Source: Mesorhizobium loti R88b
Lineage (GTDB): Bacteria; Pseudomonadota; Alphaproteobacteria; Rhizobiales; Rhizobiaceae
Assembly: GCF_013170845.1 (NCBI RefSeq)
Contig: NZ_CP033367.1
Location: 682,001-746,000, forward strand
Direction: 5' to 3'
Length of the DNA stretch: 64,000 nucleotides
Under the pieces are notes generated by a model. That model made no database searches and was not told the origin of the DNA. It worked only from the letters and a program-made list of their open reading frames with translations. The translations under genes and the position numbers were made by a program. Positions 8,489 to 16,841 of the stretch are shown here, in pieces (the stretch's first letter is position 1; every line of letters begins with the position of its first letter).

Positions 8489-9379
8489 ATGAAATCGGCT
8501 GATCTCAAGACGAACATGACGCCAAACCTCGGCGTGCTGCTGCGCCATTGGCGCGATCTGCGTCGCCGAAGCCAGCTCGATCTATCGCTTGATACAGGCA
8601 TTTCGCAAAAGCAGATCAGCTTCGTCGAAAGCGGCCGCAGCGTTCCCGGCCGCCAGACCTTGATGGCCATCGCCCAAGCGCTGGATGTCCCCTTGCGCGA
8701 CCGCAACACATTGCTGCTGGCGGCAGGCTATGCGCCGATGTTTTCCGAGAACGCGTGGGATTCCGCCGAGATGGTTGGTGTGACCAATGCCTTGAAGCGC
8801 ATGCTGCGACAGCACGAGCCTTTTCCGGCCCTGGTCATGGATCGCTACTGGAACGTGCTCATGACCAATGAAGCCGCGCCGCGCTTCTTCGGCTGTTTCA
8901 TCGACATGGCCGCCCGCCGGGGGCCGCGCAACATGCTGCACCTGATGTTCGACCCCCAGGGCATGCGCCCATTCATCGCCAATTGGCCAGATGTCGCACG
9001 CAGTCTGTTCGAGCGTGTCTATCGCGAATCCATCGGCCGCGTCGTCGACGACAAGACGAAGGCCTTGCTGGCGGAGTTGCTCGCCTATCCCGACGTTGAG
9101 AGCGAATGGAAAAACCCGGTGGCGATCGGCTTCATGCCCACAATTCCACTTGGTTTCGTCATGCCGACCAAAGAGGGGCCGACCAAAGAGGGGCCGACCA
9201 AAGAGGGGCCGACCAAAGAGGGGGGCGATCGGGTTCTTAACTACTTTTCGATGGTCACCACCGTCGGTACGCCGCAAACCGTTGCCGCCCAGGAACTGCG
9301 CCTCGAGTGCATGTTCCCGGCGGACGAGGCGACCGAAAACCATCATGCGGAGCTTATGAAGGCCGCCGGTAGCCCGTAG
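8489..9379 (+). CDS. helix-turn-helix regulator with MmyB-like ligand-binding domain
   Basis: 296 aa from the ATG at 8489, which is preceded by GCGAGGA; starts at 8402, 8471 and 8516 are also possible. Residues about 15-65 form an XRE-type HTH (LDLSLDTGISQKQISFVESGRSVPG). The following domain has the MmyB signature, PFPALVMDRYWNVLMTNEAAPRFF. A four-fold PTKEG repeat (9164-9223) interrupts the domain near residue 226 and is followed by a normal C-terminus (YFSMVTTVGTPQTVAAQELRLE), so the repeat is an in-frame expansion in a surface loop. Family members often control a neighbouring oxidoreductase or CMD-type gene. Confidence 0.85.
   Translation: MKSADLKTNMTPNLGVLLRHWRDLRRRSQLDLSLDTGISQKQISFVESGRSVPGRQTLMAIAQALDVPLRDRNTLLLAAGYAPMFSENAWDSAEMVGVTNALKRMLRQHEPFPALVMDRYWNVLMTNEAAPRFFGCFIDMAARRGPRNMLHLMFDPQGMRPFIANWPDVARSLFERVYRESIGRVVDDKTKALLAELLAYPDVESEWKNPVAIGFMPTIPLGFVMPTKEGPTKEGPTKEGPTKEGGDRVLNYFSMVTTVGTPQTVAAQELRLECMFPADEATENHHAELMKAAGSP
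9164..9223 (+). repeat. four perfect tandem copies of a 15-bp unit encoding PTKEG
   Basis: The unit CCGACCAAAGAGGGG occurs four times without a mismatch and is aligned to the codons, so each copy adds exactly five residues (Pro-Thr-Lys-Glu-Gly). Perfect identity of the copies points to recent slippage expansion. Copy number should vary between strains without breaking the frame. Confidence 0.97.
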
Positions 9380-9422
9380 ATATCTGGCGGGACGAGCCCG
9401 CCGCTCTACCTCTTGGTTTTGC

Positions 9423-9466
9423 GCAATTGCTGTGGGAAAACCGTTTCACACTTTTCCGGCAATTGC
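9423..9466. repeat. RIME-like palindromic intergenic repeat (copy 1)
   Basis: GCAATTGC arms enclose an imperfect palindrome whose minus-strand core reads GGAAAAGTGTG...CGGTTTTCC. The same core occurs at 23329-23379 and 35364-35412 with different arms. It abuts the stop of the luciferase-like gene on its right, so it may also act as a transcript 3' end structure. Confidence 0.7.
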
Positions 9467-9467
9467 T

Positions 9468-10529
9468 TCAGGCGACAGGCGCTGCCACCGCCGCTGCGGA
9501 TTTCGCCGTTTCCTTGCGCACGATCGGTGCTACCCGGGTGCCGTAGAGTTCGATCGCCTTCATGATCTTGGTGTGCGGCATGGTGCCGATCGCCATCTGC
9601 AGCAGGAAGCGGTCATTGTTGAAAATCCTGTGCTGGGCGACGATCTTTTCCGCTACCTGCTCCGGATTGCCGACGAACAGGGCGCCATTTGGACCACGCG
9701 ATTGGTCGAAATGCGCCCGCGATGTCGGCCCCCAGCCGCGCTCGCGGCCGATGCGGTTCATCACTTCCGCCTGCGGACCGTAGAAATCGTCGGCCGCCTG
9801 TTCGGTCGTCTCGGCAATGAAGCCGTGCACGTTGATGCTGGTGGCGAGGCCCGACGGGTCAGCGTCGGCGCGCTTGGCGGCCTCGCGGTAGACATCGAAC
9901 AACGGCGCAAAGCGGGCCGGCTCGCCGCCGATGATGGCAAGCGCCAGCGGCAGGCCGAGCACGCCCGCGCGGGCAGCAGACTGGGGCGTGCCGCCAATGG
10001 CGATCCAGATCGGCAACCTGTCCTGGAACGGCCGGGGATAGACACCGCGATCGTTGATCGACGCGCGCAGATTGCCGGACCATGTGACCTTGACGCTGTC
10101 TCGGATGGCAAGCAGCAGATCGAGCTTTTCGGCGAACAGCTCGTCATAATCCTCCAGATTGTAGCCGAACAGCGGGAAGGATTCGATGAACGAACCGCGC
10201 CCGGCCATGATCTCGGCGCGGCCGCCCGACAGAAGATCGAGCGTGGCAAACTGCTGGAAGACGCGCACCGGATCATCGGAGGACAGAACGGTAACCGCGC
10301 TGGTCAGCTTGATGCGCTTCGAGCGCTCGGCTGCCGCGGCCAGCGCCACGACCGGTGCTGAAGCGGCATAATCGGGCCGGTGATGTTCGCCCAGACCGAA
10401 GACGTCGAGGCCGACCTGGTCGGCCAGTTCGACCTCCTCGATCAGGTTGCGCAAGCGCTCATGCGGGCCGATTGCGCCGGGGCCCGGCTGCGGGCTGACG
10501 TCGGCAAAGGTGTAGAGACCGAGTTCCAT
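9468..10529 (-). CDS. LLM class flavin-dependent oxidoreductase
   Basis: 353 aa, luciferase-like TIM barrel of a different subgroup from the 333-aa protein at 4.5-5.5 kb. Diagnostic segments are [11 protein letters not shown] at the N-terminus, [17 protein letters not shown] around residue 45, [23 protein letters not shown] around residue 105, and the FMN-site region [20 protein letters not shown]-terminal Ala-rich tail follows. It should use reduced FMN; the substrate is unknown. It appears to be monocistronic, ending against a palindromic repeat. Confidence 0.88.
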   Translation of the reverse strand: MELGLYTFADVSPQPGPGAIGPHERLRNLIEEVELADQVGLDVFGLGEHHRPDYAASAPVVALAAAAERSKRIKLTSAVTVLSSDDPVRVFQQFATLDLLSGGRAEIMAGRGSFIESFPLFGYNLEDYDELFAEKLDLLLAIRDSVKVTWSGNLRASINDRGVYPRPFQDRLPIWIAIGGTPQSAARAGVLGLPLALAIIGGEPARFAPLFDVYREAAKRADADPSGLATSINVHGFIAETTEQAADDFYGPQAEVMNRIGRERGWGPTSRAHFDQSRGPNGALFVGNPEQVAEKIVAQHRIFNNDRFLLQMAIGTMPHTKIMKAIELYGTRVAPIVRKETAKSAAAVAAPVA

Positions 10530-10750
10530 ATCAATGTCATCCTGGTGTTGGGTTTTGCCGCTAGACGTAGCGAGCGCCCCGCTTCGCCGCCAGAGGCGCG
10601 GACAGTGAACAGTGCATGTCGTTTTGCGGGGGAAAGGCGTCTCCCGCGCGCAACATCGCGGAATTTCATGGCTGGCATACCGTTTTGGCGCTTGAACTCT
10701 TGCTATTCGCGCGTATGTAAGCCTCGCGAATTGACTTCAGGGAAGTGGAC

Positions 10751-11179
10751 TTGGCTATCTACAGGGAAAAAGACATTTTCGAGCGGCGCAATGCCGCGAA
10801 CGAGGCAAAGAAGGCGCTTCTGGAGCGCTTCAAGTCAAAGCCGGCGGCAGATGATCCTGCGGTTGTGGCGCGACAGGCCGAGCGCAAGGCAATCCTCGAG
10901 GCTCGTGAGATCCGCGAAGCCGAGAAGGCTCGGTTGAAGCAGGAAAAGCTGGCACGCGAGGCGGTCGAGAAGGCCGAGCGCGAGGCGGCGGCCGAAGCGG
11001 CGCGTATTGCAGCCGAAGAGGCAGCACAGGCTGAAGCGAAGATCAAGGAAGCCGAAGAGACCGAGCGCATTGCTCGCTTGCTGGCCGACGAAGCCGAACG
11101 CAAAGCAAAACGCGACGCGCGCTATGCGGCGCGCAAGCAGCGCACCGGCAGAACGCCCCCAGGCTTCTCCGCCCGCTAA
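10751..11179 (+). CDS. DUF6481 family protein, Lys/Glu/Ala-rich coiled coil
   Basis: 142 aa if translation begins at the TTG at 10751, which has AGGGA seven bases upstream; a GTG at 10745 would be too close to that site. The N-terminus (IFERRNAANEAKKALLERFKSKP) fits the DUF6481 family. From about residue 25 to 125 it is almost entirely charged heptads (EAEKARLKQEKLAREAVEKA), predicting one long cytoplasmic alpha-helix or coiled coil, with a basic C-terminus ending in GRTPPGFSAR. Function is unknown. Similar proteins are common in rhizobia and sometimes annotated as stress-related. Confidence 0.75.
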   Translation: MAIYREKDIFERRNAANEAKKALLERFKSKPAADDPAVVARQAERKAILEAREIREAEKARLKQEKLAREAVEKAEREAAAEAARIAAEEAAQAEAKIKEAEETERIARLLADEAERKAKRDARYAARKQRTGRTPPGFSAR

Positions 11180-11286
11180 GGCCTTTTCGGCCAAGCTTCG
11201 AAATTTGGATTCAGGGTCGCCTTGCAGCGGCCCTGAACGTGTTTGCATGAAAAAAGCCTTGAGCCTCTCCGAGGCGGGTGGTTCCA

Positions 11287-11329
11287 ACGGCTCACGCCCT
11301 CGGGCCAAGCCCGAGGGCCAGCGTTTGGA
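11287..11329. terminator. hairpin between convergent genes, possible bidirectional terminator
   Basis: A perfect 10-bp stem (GCCCTCGGGC, loop CAA) at 11296-11318 is extended by partly complementary flanks (CCAACG / CGTTTGG). It lies between the converging DUF6481 and sugE genes. No clear T-run follows on either strand, so the terminator call is only a suggestion. Confidence 0.4.
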
Positions 11330-11334
11330 CGCAA

Positions 11335-11649
11335 TCAGGCGGCGAACTTCAGCCCCATGATGCCGCAGACGATCAGCGCGATGCAGCCCAGCCTGATCGC
11401 GGTGGCGGGCTCGCCGAGCAGCCAGATGCCGAGCAGCGCGGTGCCGACCGTGCCAATGCCGGTCCACACCGCATAGGCGGTTCCGACGGGAAGCGCCTTC
11501 AGCGCCAGGCCGAGCAATGTAAGGCTGACGATCATCGACGCGACGGTCAGGACCGTCGGTACCAGTTTCGAGAAACCGTCGGTGTATTTGAGGCCGATCG
11601 CCCAGCCGATTTCGAACAGGCCGGCGAAAAACAGAAGAATCCAGGACAT
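11335..11649 (-). CDS. sugE: SugE/Gdx family SMR exporter (guanidinium exporter)
   Basis: 104 aa, four predicted membrane helices. The essential membrane Glu is in [15 protein letters not shown] (residue about 13), and [24 protein letters not shown] is the SMR TM3-TM4 signature. The SugE subgroup of the small multidrug resistance family exports guanidinium in exchange for protons as dual-topology dimers, and the upstream guanidine-II riboswitch supports that substrate here. GGAG lies eight bases before the ATG. SugE also confers low-level quaternary-ammonium resistance in some species. Confidence 0.92.
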   Translation of the reverse strand: MSWILLFFAGLFEIGWAIGLKYTDGFSKLVPTVLTVASMIVSLTLLGLALKALPVGTAYAVWTGIGTVGTALLGIWLLGEPATAIRLGCIALIVCGIMGLKFAA

Positions 11650-11711
11650 CGGAACGCTCCATCCAGCATCGGGCCGGAAACGGAGCCCGATCCGGGATGC
11701 TTGATCAATGT

Positions 11712-11762
11712 GGGCGGGTCGTCCCGACCGAATTTTCGGAGGTGCGGGGTCGTCCCCGCACC
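11712..11762 (-). promoter_or_regulatory. guanidine-II (mini-ykkC) riboswitch upstream of sugE
   Basis: Read on the minus strand, two hairpins follow each other. The first (11741-11762) is a perfect 9-bp stem with an ACGA loop. The second (11712-11729) is a shorter stem with one mismatch, also capped by ACGA. Both contain GGGACGACCC, and the linker is 11 nt. Tandem hairpins with ACGR loops are the defining structure of the guanidine-II class, which switches on guanidine exporters of the SugE type. It lies 62 nt before the sugE ATG. The region between (11660-11697) folds into another stem ending close to the ribosome-binding site, a possible expression platform. Confidence 0.9.
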
Positions 11763-11847
11763 AGAGATATAGGCTTGTCCAAACGCCCGATCAACCCGGC
11801 GGCATTGCCTGACGCCGCCGGTGGGATTCCGCCGCGCTTGCCGAGGC

Positions 11848-11973
11848 CTACTTCTCCTTGATGCGAATCGCCTTGACCGGCGGCGCCTTCAGGGCGGGAG
11901 CGGCTGCCGGCTTCTTGGCATCCTTCTTCGGCTTGCGGGCTTCCTTGCCTGCCTTCATCGCACCTTTAGCCAT
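11848..11973 (-). CDS. small Lys/Ala-rich basic protein
   Basis: 41 aa from the ATG at 11973, which follows GGAGGAACGAATC. The sequence is dominated by Lys, Ala and Pro (KAGKEARKPKKDAKK then PAAAPALKAPPVKAIRIKEK), is strongly basic, and has no membrane segment or domain. It may bind nucleic acid or be intrinsically disordered. No function is assigned. The good ribosome-binding site is the main argument that it is real. The frame stays open upstream to 12030 without a better start. Confidence 0.6.
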   Translation of the reverse strand: MAKGAMKAGKEARKPKKDAKKPAAAPALKAPPVKAIRIKEK

Positions 11974-12185
11974 GATTCGTTCCTCCAGTTGCGGGGAGTG
12001 AAGTGAAACAAGAGAAACGCTTTGCCGCAAGAGGGCAGCTTCTGTCGCGGCCGCCGGCCGGCTGCTTTCAACCGGTTTCTAATTTGCTCGTAAACCACGG
12101 CGGTCCGTGCCATTCTCGTCTTCGCACTGCAGCATCGACCCGCGCATTCGCCGGGTGATCGTCAGGCAGGCCGGTCAGGACGACA

Positions 12186-12995
12186 ATGCGGATCCACATT
12201 GGCTGCGAGATGAGCTTCGACTTTCCGCAGGAAACGCCGCTCATCGCGATGCTCAATGTCCACTATTCCCGCGCCTCTGACCTTGAGCGCCCGGATTTTT
12301 TGACCTCCAACCCGCCGGTGCCGATCGAAAGCTACCGCGACAGTTTCGGCAATTGGTGCAACCGCTTCGTTGCGCCGCCCGGCCGGTTCACCTTCGGCAC
12401 CGATGCGGTGATCCGCGCGCCCGGCACATTCGAGATGGGCGACCTGATGGCCTGGCAGCATGAGGTGCGCGACCTGCCTGCGGAGACCTTGCTGTTCCTG
12501 CTGCCCAGCCGGTTTTGCGAAAGCGACCTTCTGGCCAGCGAGGCGTGGCGGCTGTTCGGCCATACACCGCTCGGCATTCCGCGCGTGCAGGCGGTTTGCG
12601 ATTTCGTCCACAACCATATCGTCTTCAGCTATGGCAATGCGCGGCCGACGCGCACCGCCGCGGAAGCCTACCGCGAGCAGAGCGGCGTGTGCCGCGACTT
12701 CGCGCATCTCGCCGTCACCTTCTGCCGGGCGCTCAACATCCCGACGCGCTACTGCACCGGCTATATCAGCGATATCGGCATGCCGAAGCCGTGGTCGGCC
12801 ATGGATTTCGCCGCCTGGATGGAGGTCTATCTCGGCGGCCGCTGGCATGTCTTCGACCCGCGCAACAACTCGCCGCGCATCGGTCGTATCCTGATCGCCT
12901 CCGGGCGCGACGCGGCGGATGTGCCGCTGACCCATATTTTCGGACCGGGCACGCTTGCCGGCTTCAAGGTATGGACCGACGAGATCGTCGAATAG
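12186..12995 (+). CDS. transglutaminase-like family protein with altered catalytic site
   Basis: 269 aa. An N-terminal beta domain (residues 1-120) is followed by a transglutaminase-like core. The nucleophile Cys is present in SGVCRDFAHLAVTFCRAL (about residue 168), and the Asp is in WHVFDPRNN. At the usual His position, where relatives read 'DFHAW', this protein reads DFAAWMEVYL, so the triad His is Ala. It may be a non-catalytic or differently working paralogue. AGGA lies five bases before the ATG. Such proteins are typically cytosolic and sometimes associated with peptide ligases, but no partner is nearby. Confidence 0.8.
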   Translation: MRIHIGCEMSFDFPQETPLIAMLNVHYSRASDLERPDFLTSNPPVPIESYRDSFGNWCNRFVAPPGRFTFGTDAVIRAPGTFEMGDLMAWQHEVRDLPAETLLFLLPSRFCESDLLASEAWRLFGHTPLGIPRVQAVCDFVHNHIVFSYGNARPTRTAAEAYREQSGVCRDFAHLAVTFCRALNIPTRYCTGYISDIGMPKPWSAMDFAAWMEVYLGGRWHVFDPRNNSPRIGRILIASGRDAADVPLTHIFGPGTLAGFKVWTDEIVE

Positions 12996-13121
12996 TCGCC
13001 GTCTTCCGCCGGCCGGTCCCAAGCAAATCTCGTCTTGAACCCACCTAGCAGTTGGCGCGTTATGGTGGAGGTTCGGCCGTCCGGCGGTTAGACTGGGTGC
13101 GTTGAACGGGGACCAAATACC

Positions 13122-14075
13122 ATGGCCGGGCATGGCGGCTCGAAAACTGTCATCTACGCGGCGCTGGCCGGCAATCTCGCTATCGCGGTGACCAAATTCG
13201 CAGCCGCCTTCTTCACCGGGAGTTCGGCGATGCTGTCGGAAGGCGTGCATTCGCTGGTCGATACCGGCAATGGCGGCCTGCTGCTCTACGGCATGCACCG
13301 TGCGGCGCGCCCCGCCGACCGCACGCATCCGCTTGGCCATGGCCGCGAACTCTATTTCTGGAGCTTCATCGTTGCCTTGCTGGTCTTTGCGCTCGGCGCC
13401 GGCGTCTCGTTCTACGAAGGCATTATCCACATCATGGCGCCGGAGCCTGTCGCCAACGTCAAGGTCAACTACATTGTGCTTGGCCTGTCGTTCCTGTTCG
13501 AAGGTAGTTCATGGCTGGTAGCGCTGCGCGAGTTCCGTCAGCAGAAGGGCAAGCAGGGCTGGCTGCAGGCGGTGCAGTCGAGCAAGGATCCGAGCGTCTA
13601 TACCGTGCTGTTCGAGGACAGCGCGGCCCTGCTCGGCCTGATCGTCGCCTTTGCCGGCATACTGGCGGCTGAGCTGCTGGAGATGCCGGAGCTCGACGGC
13701 GCTGGCTCGATCGGCATCGCGCTGATTCTCGGCGCGACGGCGATCTTCCTCGCTCGCGAAAGCAAGGGCTTGCTCATCGGCGAGCCGGCTTCTTCCGAGG
13801 TGCAGAAAAAGGTGCTGGCGATTGCTCAGCAGGATCCGGCGGTGCAGCGGGCGAACGGTGTGCTGACCGTCCATATGGGACCGCAGGAGATCGTTGCCGG
13901 ACTGAGCATTGAATTCGAGGACCATCTGACGGCGCCGGAGATCGAGGCCTGTGTCGAACGCCTTGAGGCATTGTTGAAGAAAGAGATGCCGGAGATCACG
14001 CGGCTGTTCGTCAAGCCGCAGACGACAGGCACCTGGGAGCAGCGGCGCAAACTGATCGAAGCCGCGTCCAACTAG
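13122..14075 (+). CDS. cation diffusion facilitator family transporter
   Basis: 317 aa, with about five or six membrane segments in residues 8-225 and a C-terminal cytoplasmic domain. MLSEGVHSLVDTGNG (about residue 36) supplies the HxxxD metal site of TM2, and FEDSAALLGLIVAFAG (about residue 160) the matching TM5 site in D-x-x-x-L form, as in the ZNT9-like branch. The substrate is a divalent metal, probably Zn, Mn or Co. It has GGGGA before the ATG. There is no adjacent metalloregulator. Confidence 0.86.
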   Translation: MAGHGGSKTVIYAALAGNLAIAVTKFAAAFFTGSSAMLSEGVHSLVDTGNGGLLLYGMHRAARPADRTHPLGHGRELYFWSFIVALLVFALGAGVSFYEGIIHIMAPEPVANVKVNYIVLGLSFLFEGSSWLVALREFRQQKGKQGWLQAVQSSKDPSVYTVLFEDSAALLGLIVAFAGILAAELLEMPELDGAGSIGIALILGATAIFLARESKGLLIGEPASSEVQKKVLAIAQQDPAVQRANGVLTVHMGPQEIVAGLSIEFEDHLTAPEIEACVERLEALLKKEMPEITRLFVKPQTTGTWEQRRKLIEAASN

Positions 14076-14152
14076 CCGCTGGACCATCGCTGCGCCGTTG
14101 CCCTGCCGCGCGGCCCCGCTAAGATCGGTCGATGGATTTTGGAGAAGCGAAA

Positions 14153-14557
14153 ATGAAGATCGATGGCGGGTGCCATTGTGGCGCCATCACCTATGAAGCG
14201 GAGGTCGATCCGGAAAAGACCTCGATCTGCCATTGCACGGACTGCCAGCAACTGACCGGCACGGCCTTTCGCGTCACCGTTCCCGCGCCCGAGAACCACT
14301 ACAGGATCACCCGGGGGGCGCCGAAGATCTATATCAAAACCGTAGCGAGCGGCGCCAAGCGCGTTCAGGCCTTCTGTGCCGACTGCGGTTCACATCTTTA
14401 CGCAACGTCGGTCGGCGATGGCCCAAAAATCTATGGGATCAGGGTAGGCACCGCGCGGCAACGCCAGGATTTGACCCCAAGACAACAGAAGTGGCACAGA
14501 TCGGCTCTGCACTGGCTTCCGGAATTCGAAGGCATGGCGACCGTCGAAGAACAGTAG
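14153..14557 (+). CDS. GFA family (CENP-V fold) zinc protein
   Basis: 134 aa from the ATG at 14153, preceded by GGAGAAGCGAAA; an ATG at 14132 would add seven residues. The Zn-binding Cys pattern is complete: GGCHCGAITYEAE, CHCTDCQQLTGTAF and CADCGSHLY. The name derives from glutathione-dependent formaldehyde-activating enzyme, but most members have no demonstrated activity. No formaldehyde pathway gene is adjacent. Confidence 0.86.
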   Translation: MKIDGGCHCGAITYEAEVDPEKTSICHCTDCQQLTGTAFRVTVPAPENHYRITRGAPKIYIKTVASGAKRVQAFCADCGSHLYATSVGDGPKIYGIRVGTARQRQDLTPRQQKWHRSALHWLPEFEGMATVEEQ

Positions 14558-14635
14558 CACCTCTCGGGTCGAAAGCCGCCCAAGACAAGCAATTATGTGC
14601 TAGCGTCACTCGCATCAAACGGGCGGGTGATAGCC

Positions 14636-15448
14636 ATGTTGGAAACGGACAAGTTGTTTGCCGGCTCAATCCCGGAAAATTACGACCGCTACATGGTGCA
14701 GTTGATTTTCGAGCCGTTCGCCACGGATCTTGCACAGCGAGCAGCGTCCTTTGCCCCCAGCGCCGTTTTGGAAGTGGCCGCGGGCACCGGGGTCGTCACC
14801 CGCGCACTGGCGCCAAAACTGTCCCCAGGCGCCAGTTATGTCGTGACCGACCTCAACCAGCCAATGCTCGACTATGCCGCCTCGCAACAGGCGCCCGACA
14901 GTCGCATCCAATGGCGCCAGGCCGACGCCATGGCGCTGCCATTTGAGGATGCGGCCTTCGATCTCGTTTGCTGCCAGTTCGGCGCGATGTTCTTCCCCAG
15001 CCGCCCCTCAGCCTACCGCGAGGCAAAGCGGGTCCTGAAGCCCGGCGGACATTTTTTGTTCAACGTCTGGGATCGCATCGAGGAGAATGTGTTTGCCAAT
15101 GATGTGACGAAGGCCCTGGCCGGGATTTTTCCGAACGATCCGCCGCGTTTTCTGGCCCGCACGCCGCATGGCTACCACGACACGGCATTGATCCGCAGCG
15201 ATCTTGAGGAGGCCGGTTTCTCCAGTGTGACGATCGAGACGAGGGCCGAACAAAGCCGCGCATCGTCTCCGCGCATCCCGGCCGTTGCCTATTGCCAGGG
15301 AACTGTTCTTCGCACCGAAATCGAGGCCAGGGATCCGGGAAAACTGGACGCTGCAACGGACTATGCCGCAGCCGCGATTGCGGCCAGGCATGGTAGCGGT
15401 GCGGTTGCCGCCAAGATTCAGGCACACGTCATCGTGGCTGTGGCCTAG
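14636..15448 (+). CDS. class I SAM-dependent methyltransferase
   Basis: 270 aa from the ATG at 14636. SAM-binding motif I is VLEVAAGTGVVTRALA (about residue 42), followed by the motif II acidic residue in VVTDLNQPMLDYA and the QADAMALPFEDAAFDLVCCQFG region typical of UbiE/methyltransferase_11. The C-terminal part is poorly conserved and substrate-specific. The target could be a small molecule or lipid. Neighbours give no clue. Confidence 0.82.
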   Translation: MLETDKLFAGSIPENYDRYMVQLIFEPFATDLAQRAASFAPSAVLEVAAGTGVVTRALAPKLSPGASYVVTDLNQPMLDYAASQQAPDSRIQWRQADAMALPFEDAAFDLVCCQFGAMFFPSRPSAYREAKRVLKPGGHFLFNVWDRIEENVFANDVTKALAGIFPNDPPRFLARTPHGYHDTALIRSDLEEAGFSSVTIETRAEQSRASSPRIPAVAYCQGTVLRTEIEARDPGKLDAATDYAAAAIAARHGSGAVAAKIQAHVIVAVA

Positions 15449-15463
15449 GCGGAAAATATCCGT

Positions 15464-16738
15464 TCAGTCGTCGCCTTCGACGACCCTCAGCCTGAGCTGC
15501 CCGGTCTTCGAATCGGCCACGCGGGCGCCGGCTGTGTCGACCTTCGCCGCGGGAGCCCGTGATGCAGCGTCGGGGCTGGCTTCACCCTCGGCCTGCACGC
15601 CGAACTCCAGCGCCTCGATCTTCTGGCCGCGCTTGGTTACTTTCGATGTCGAGACGAGGATATCGTCGATGTCCTTGGCCGACTGGCCGAAATGGACCTG
15701 CAGCTTGCGCACGCGCTCATCGACACGTTGCACATCCTCCATCAGCCGGATCACCTCGCCCTGGATCAGATGCGCCTGTTCGCGCATGCGGGCATCCTTG
15801 AGGATCGCCTGGATGACCTGGATCGACAGCATCAGCAGCGACGGCGAGACGATGACGATTCGGGCGCGATGCGCCTTGTGAACGATCGCCTCGAAATTCT
15901 CGTGGATCTCGGCGAACACCGATTCCGACGGCACGAACATGAAGGCGGTGTCCTGCGTCTCGCCCTGGATCAGGTATTTCTCGGAGATATCGCGGACATG
16001 GATTTCGATGTCGCGGCGGAATGCTTGCGAGGCGACTTTCTGCAGGTCGGCGCCATCGGCGGCACGGATGGCGTTCCAGGCCTCCAGCGGAAACTTCGCA
16101 TCGATGGCCAGCGACGGCGCGCCGTTCGGCATCTTCACCAGGCAGTCGGGCCGGCTGCCGTTCGACAGCGTCGCCTGGAATTCGTATGCGCCCATCGGCA
16201 GGCCGTCGGCGACGATCGCCTCCATGCGCGACTGGCCGAAGGCGCCACGCGTTTGTTTGTTGGAGAGGATAGCCTGCAACTGCACGACCTGGCCGGCGAG
16301 CGACTGGATGTTGCCTTGCGCGACATCAATGATCGCCAGCCGCTCCTGCAGTTTGGCCAGGCTCTCATGCGTGGATTTGGTCTGCTCGGTCATGGTCTGG
16401 CCGAGCCGGCCGGTCATGGCGTCGAGCCGCTGGCCGATCGACTGCGTCAGCTCCGCCTGGCGCGCGCCGAACACTTCGGCGATGGCGCCCATGCGACCCT
16501 GCATCTCGGCCTGGCTTTGCAATATGCCGGCCATCCGCGCTTCGGCATCGCGGGCATGGTCGGCTGCCTCCGCGGCAGCAACCGCACGCGCCTTGGCCGA
16601 CCGCCACAGCGCGATGACCAGCGCCACGAACAGGCCGAGAAACAACAATGCACCGAAGGCCAGGGCATGGCCGAGCGTGATCGTGGTGGCGCCAAGCCGT
16701 GCCACAGGCTCCGAAAGGATGGTGCTCAGATCATTCAT
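15464..16738 (-). CDS. rmuC: DNA recombination protein RmuC
   Basis: 424 aa from the ATG at 16738 (MNDLSTILSEPVARLG). One N-terminal membrane helix (about residues 20-45) is followed by a long Ala/Gln-rich coiled coil (residues 50-170) and the RmuC core: SNKQTRGAFGQSRMEAIVAD, SLAIDAKFPLEAWNAIR and the nuclease-like ETQDTAFMFVPSESVFAE. RmuC limits recombination at inverted repeats and has a PD-(D/E)XK-like fold. In rhizobia it commonly lies next to def and fmt, as it does here, where it is divergent from def. Confidence 0.93.
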   Translation of the reverse strand: MNDLSTILSEPVARLGATTITLGHALAFGALLFLGLFVALVIALWRSAKARAVAAAEAADHARDAEARMAGILQSQAEMQGRMGAIAEVFGARQAELTQSIGQRLDAMTGRLGQTMTEQTKSTHESLAKLQERLAIIDVAQGNIQSLAGQVVQLQAILSNKQTRGAFGQSRMEAIVADGLPMGAYEFQATLSNGSRPDCLVKMPNGAPSLAIDAKFPLEAWNAIRAADGADLQKVASQAFRRDIEIHVRDISEKYLIQGETQDTAFMFVPSESVFAEIHENFEAIVHKAHRARIVIVSPSLLMLSIQVIQAILKDARMREQAHLIQGEVIRLMEDVQRVDERVRKLQVHFGQSAKDIDDILVSTSKVTKRGQKIEALEFGVQAEGEASPDAASRAPAAKVDTAGARVADSKTGQLRLRVVEGDD

Positions 16739-16841
16739 GTGGACAGCATAGCCGATTCGGCCTGATCGCACAGATCAAAACAAGAACACGACTGAGATGC
16801 CCCGGTTGACGCTTTTCGCCGGAGGTCTTAGGTGGAACGCC

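Noticed and set aside
9164..9223. CRISPR-like tandem repeat
   Set aside because: Units are 15 bp, directly adjacent without spacers and codon-aligned; no cas genes are present.
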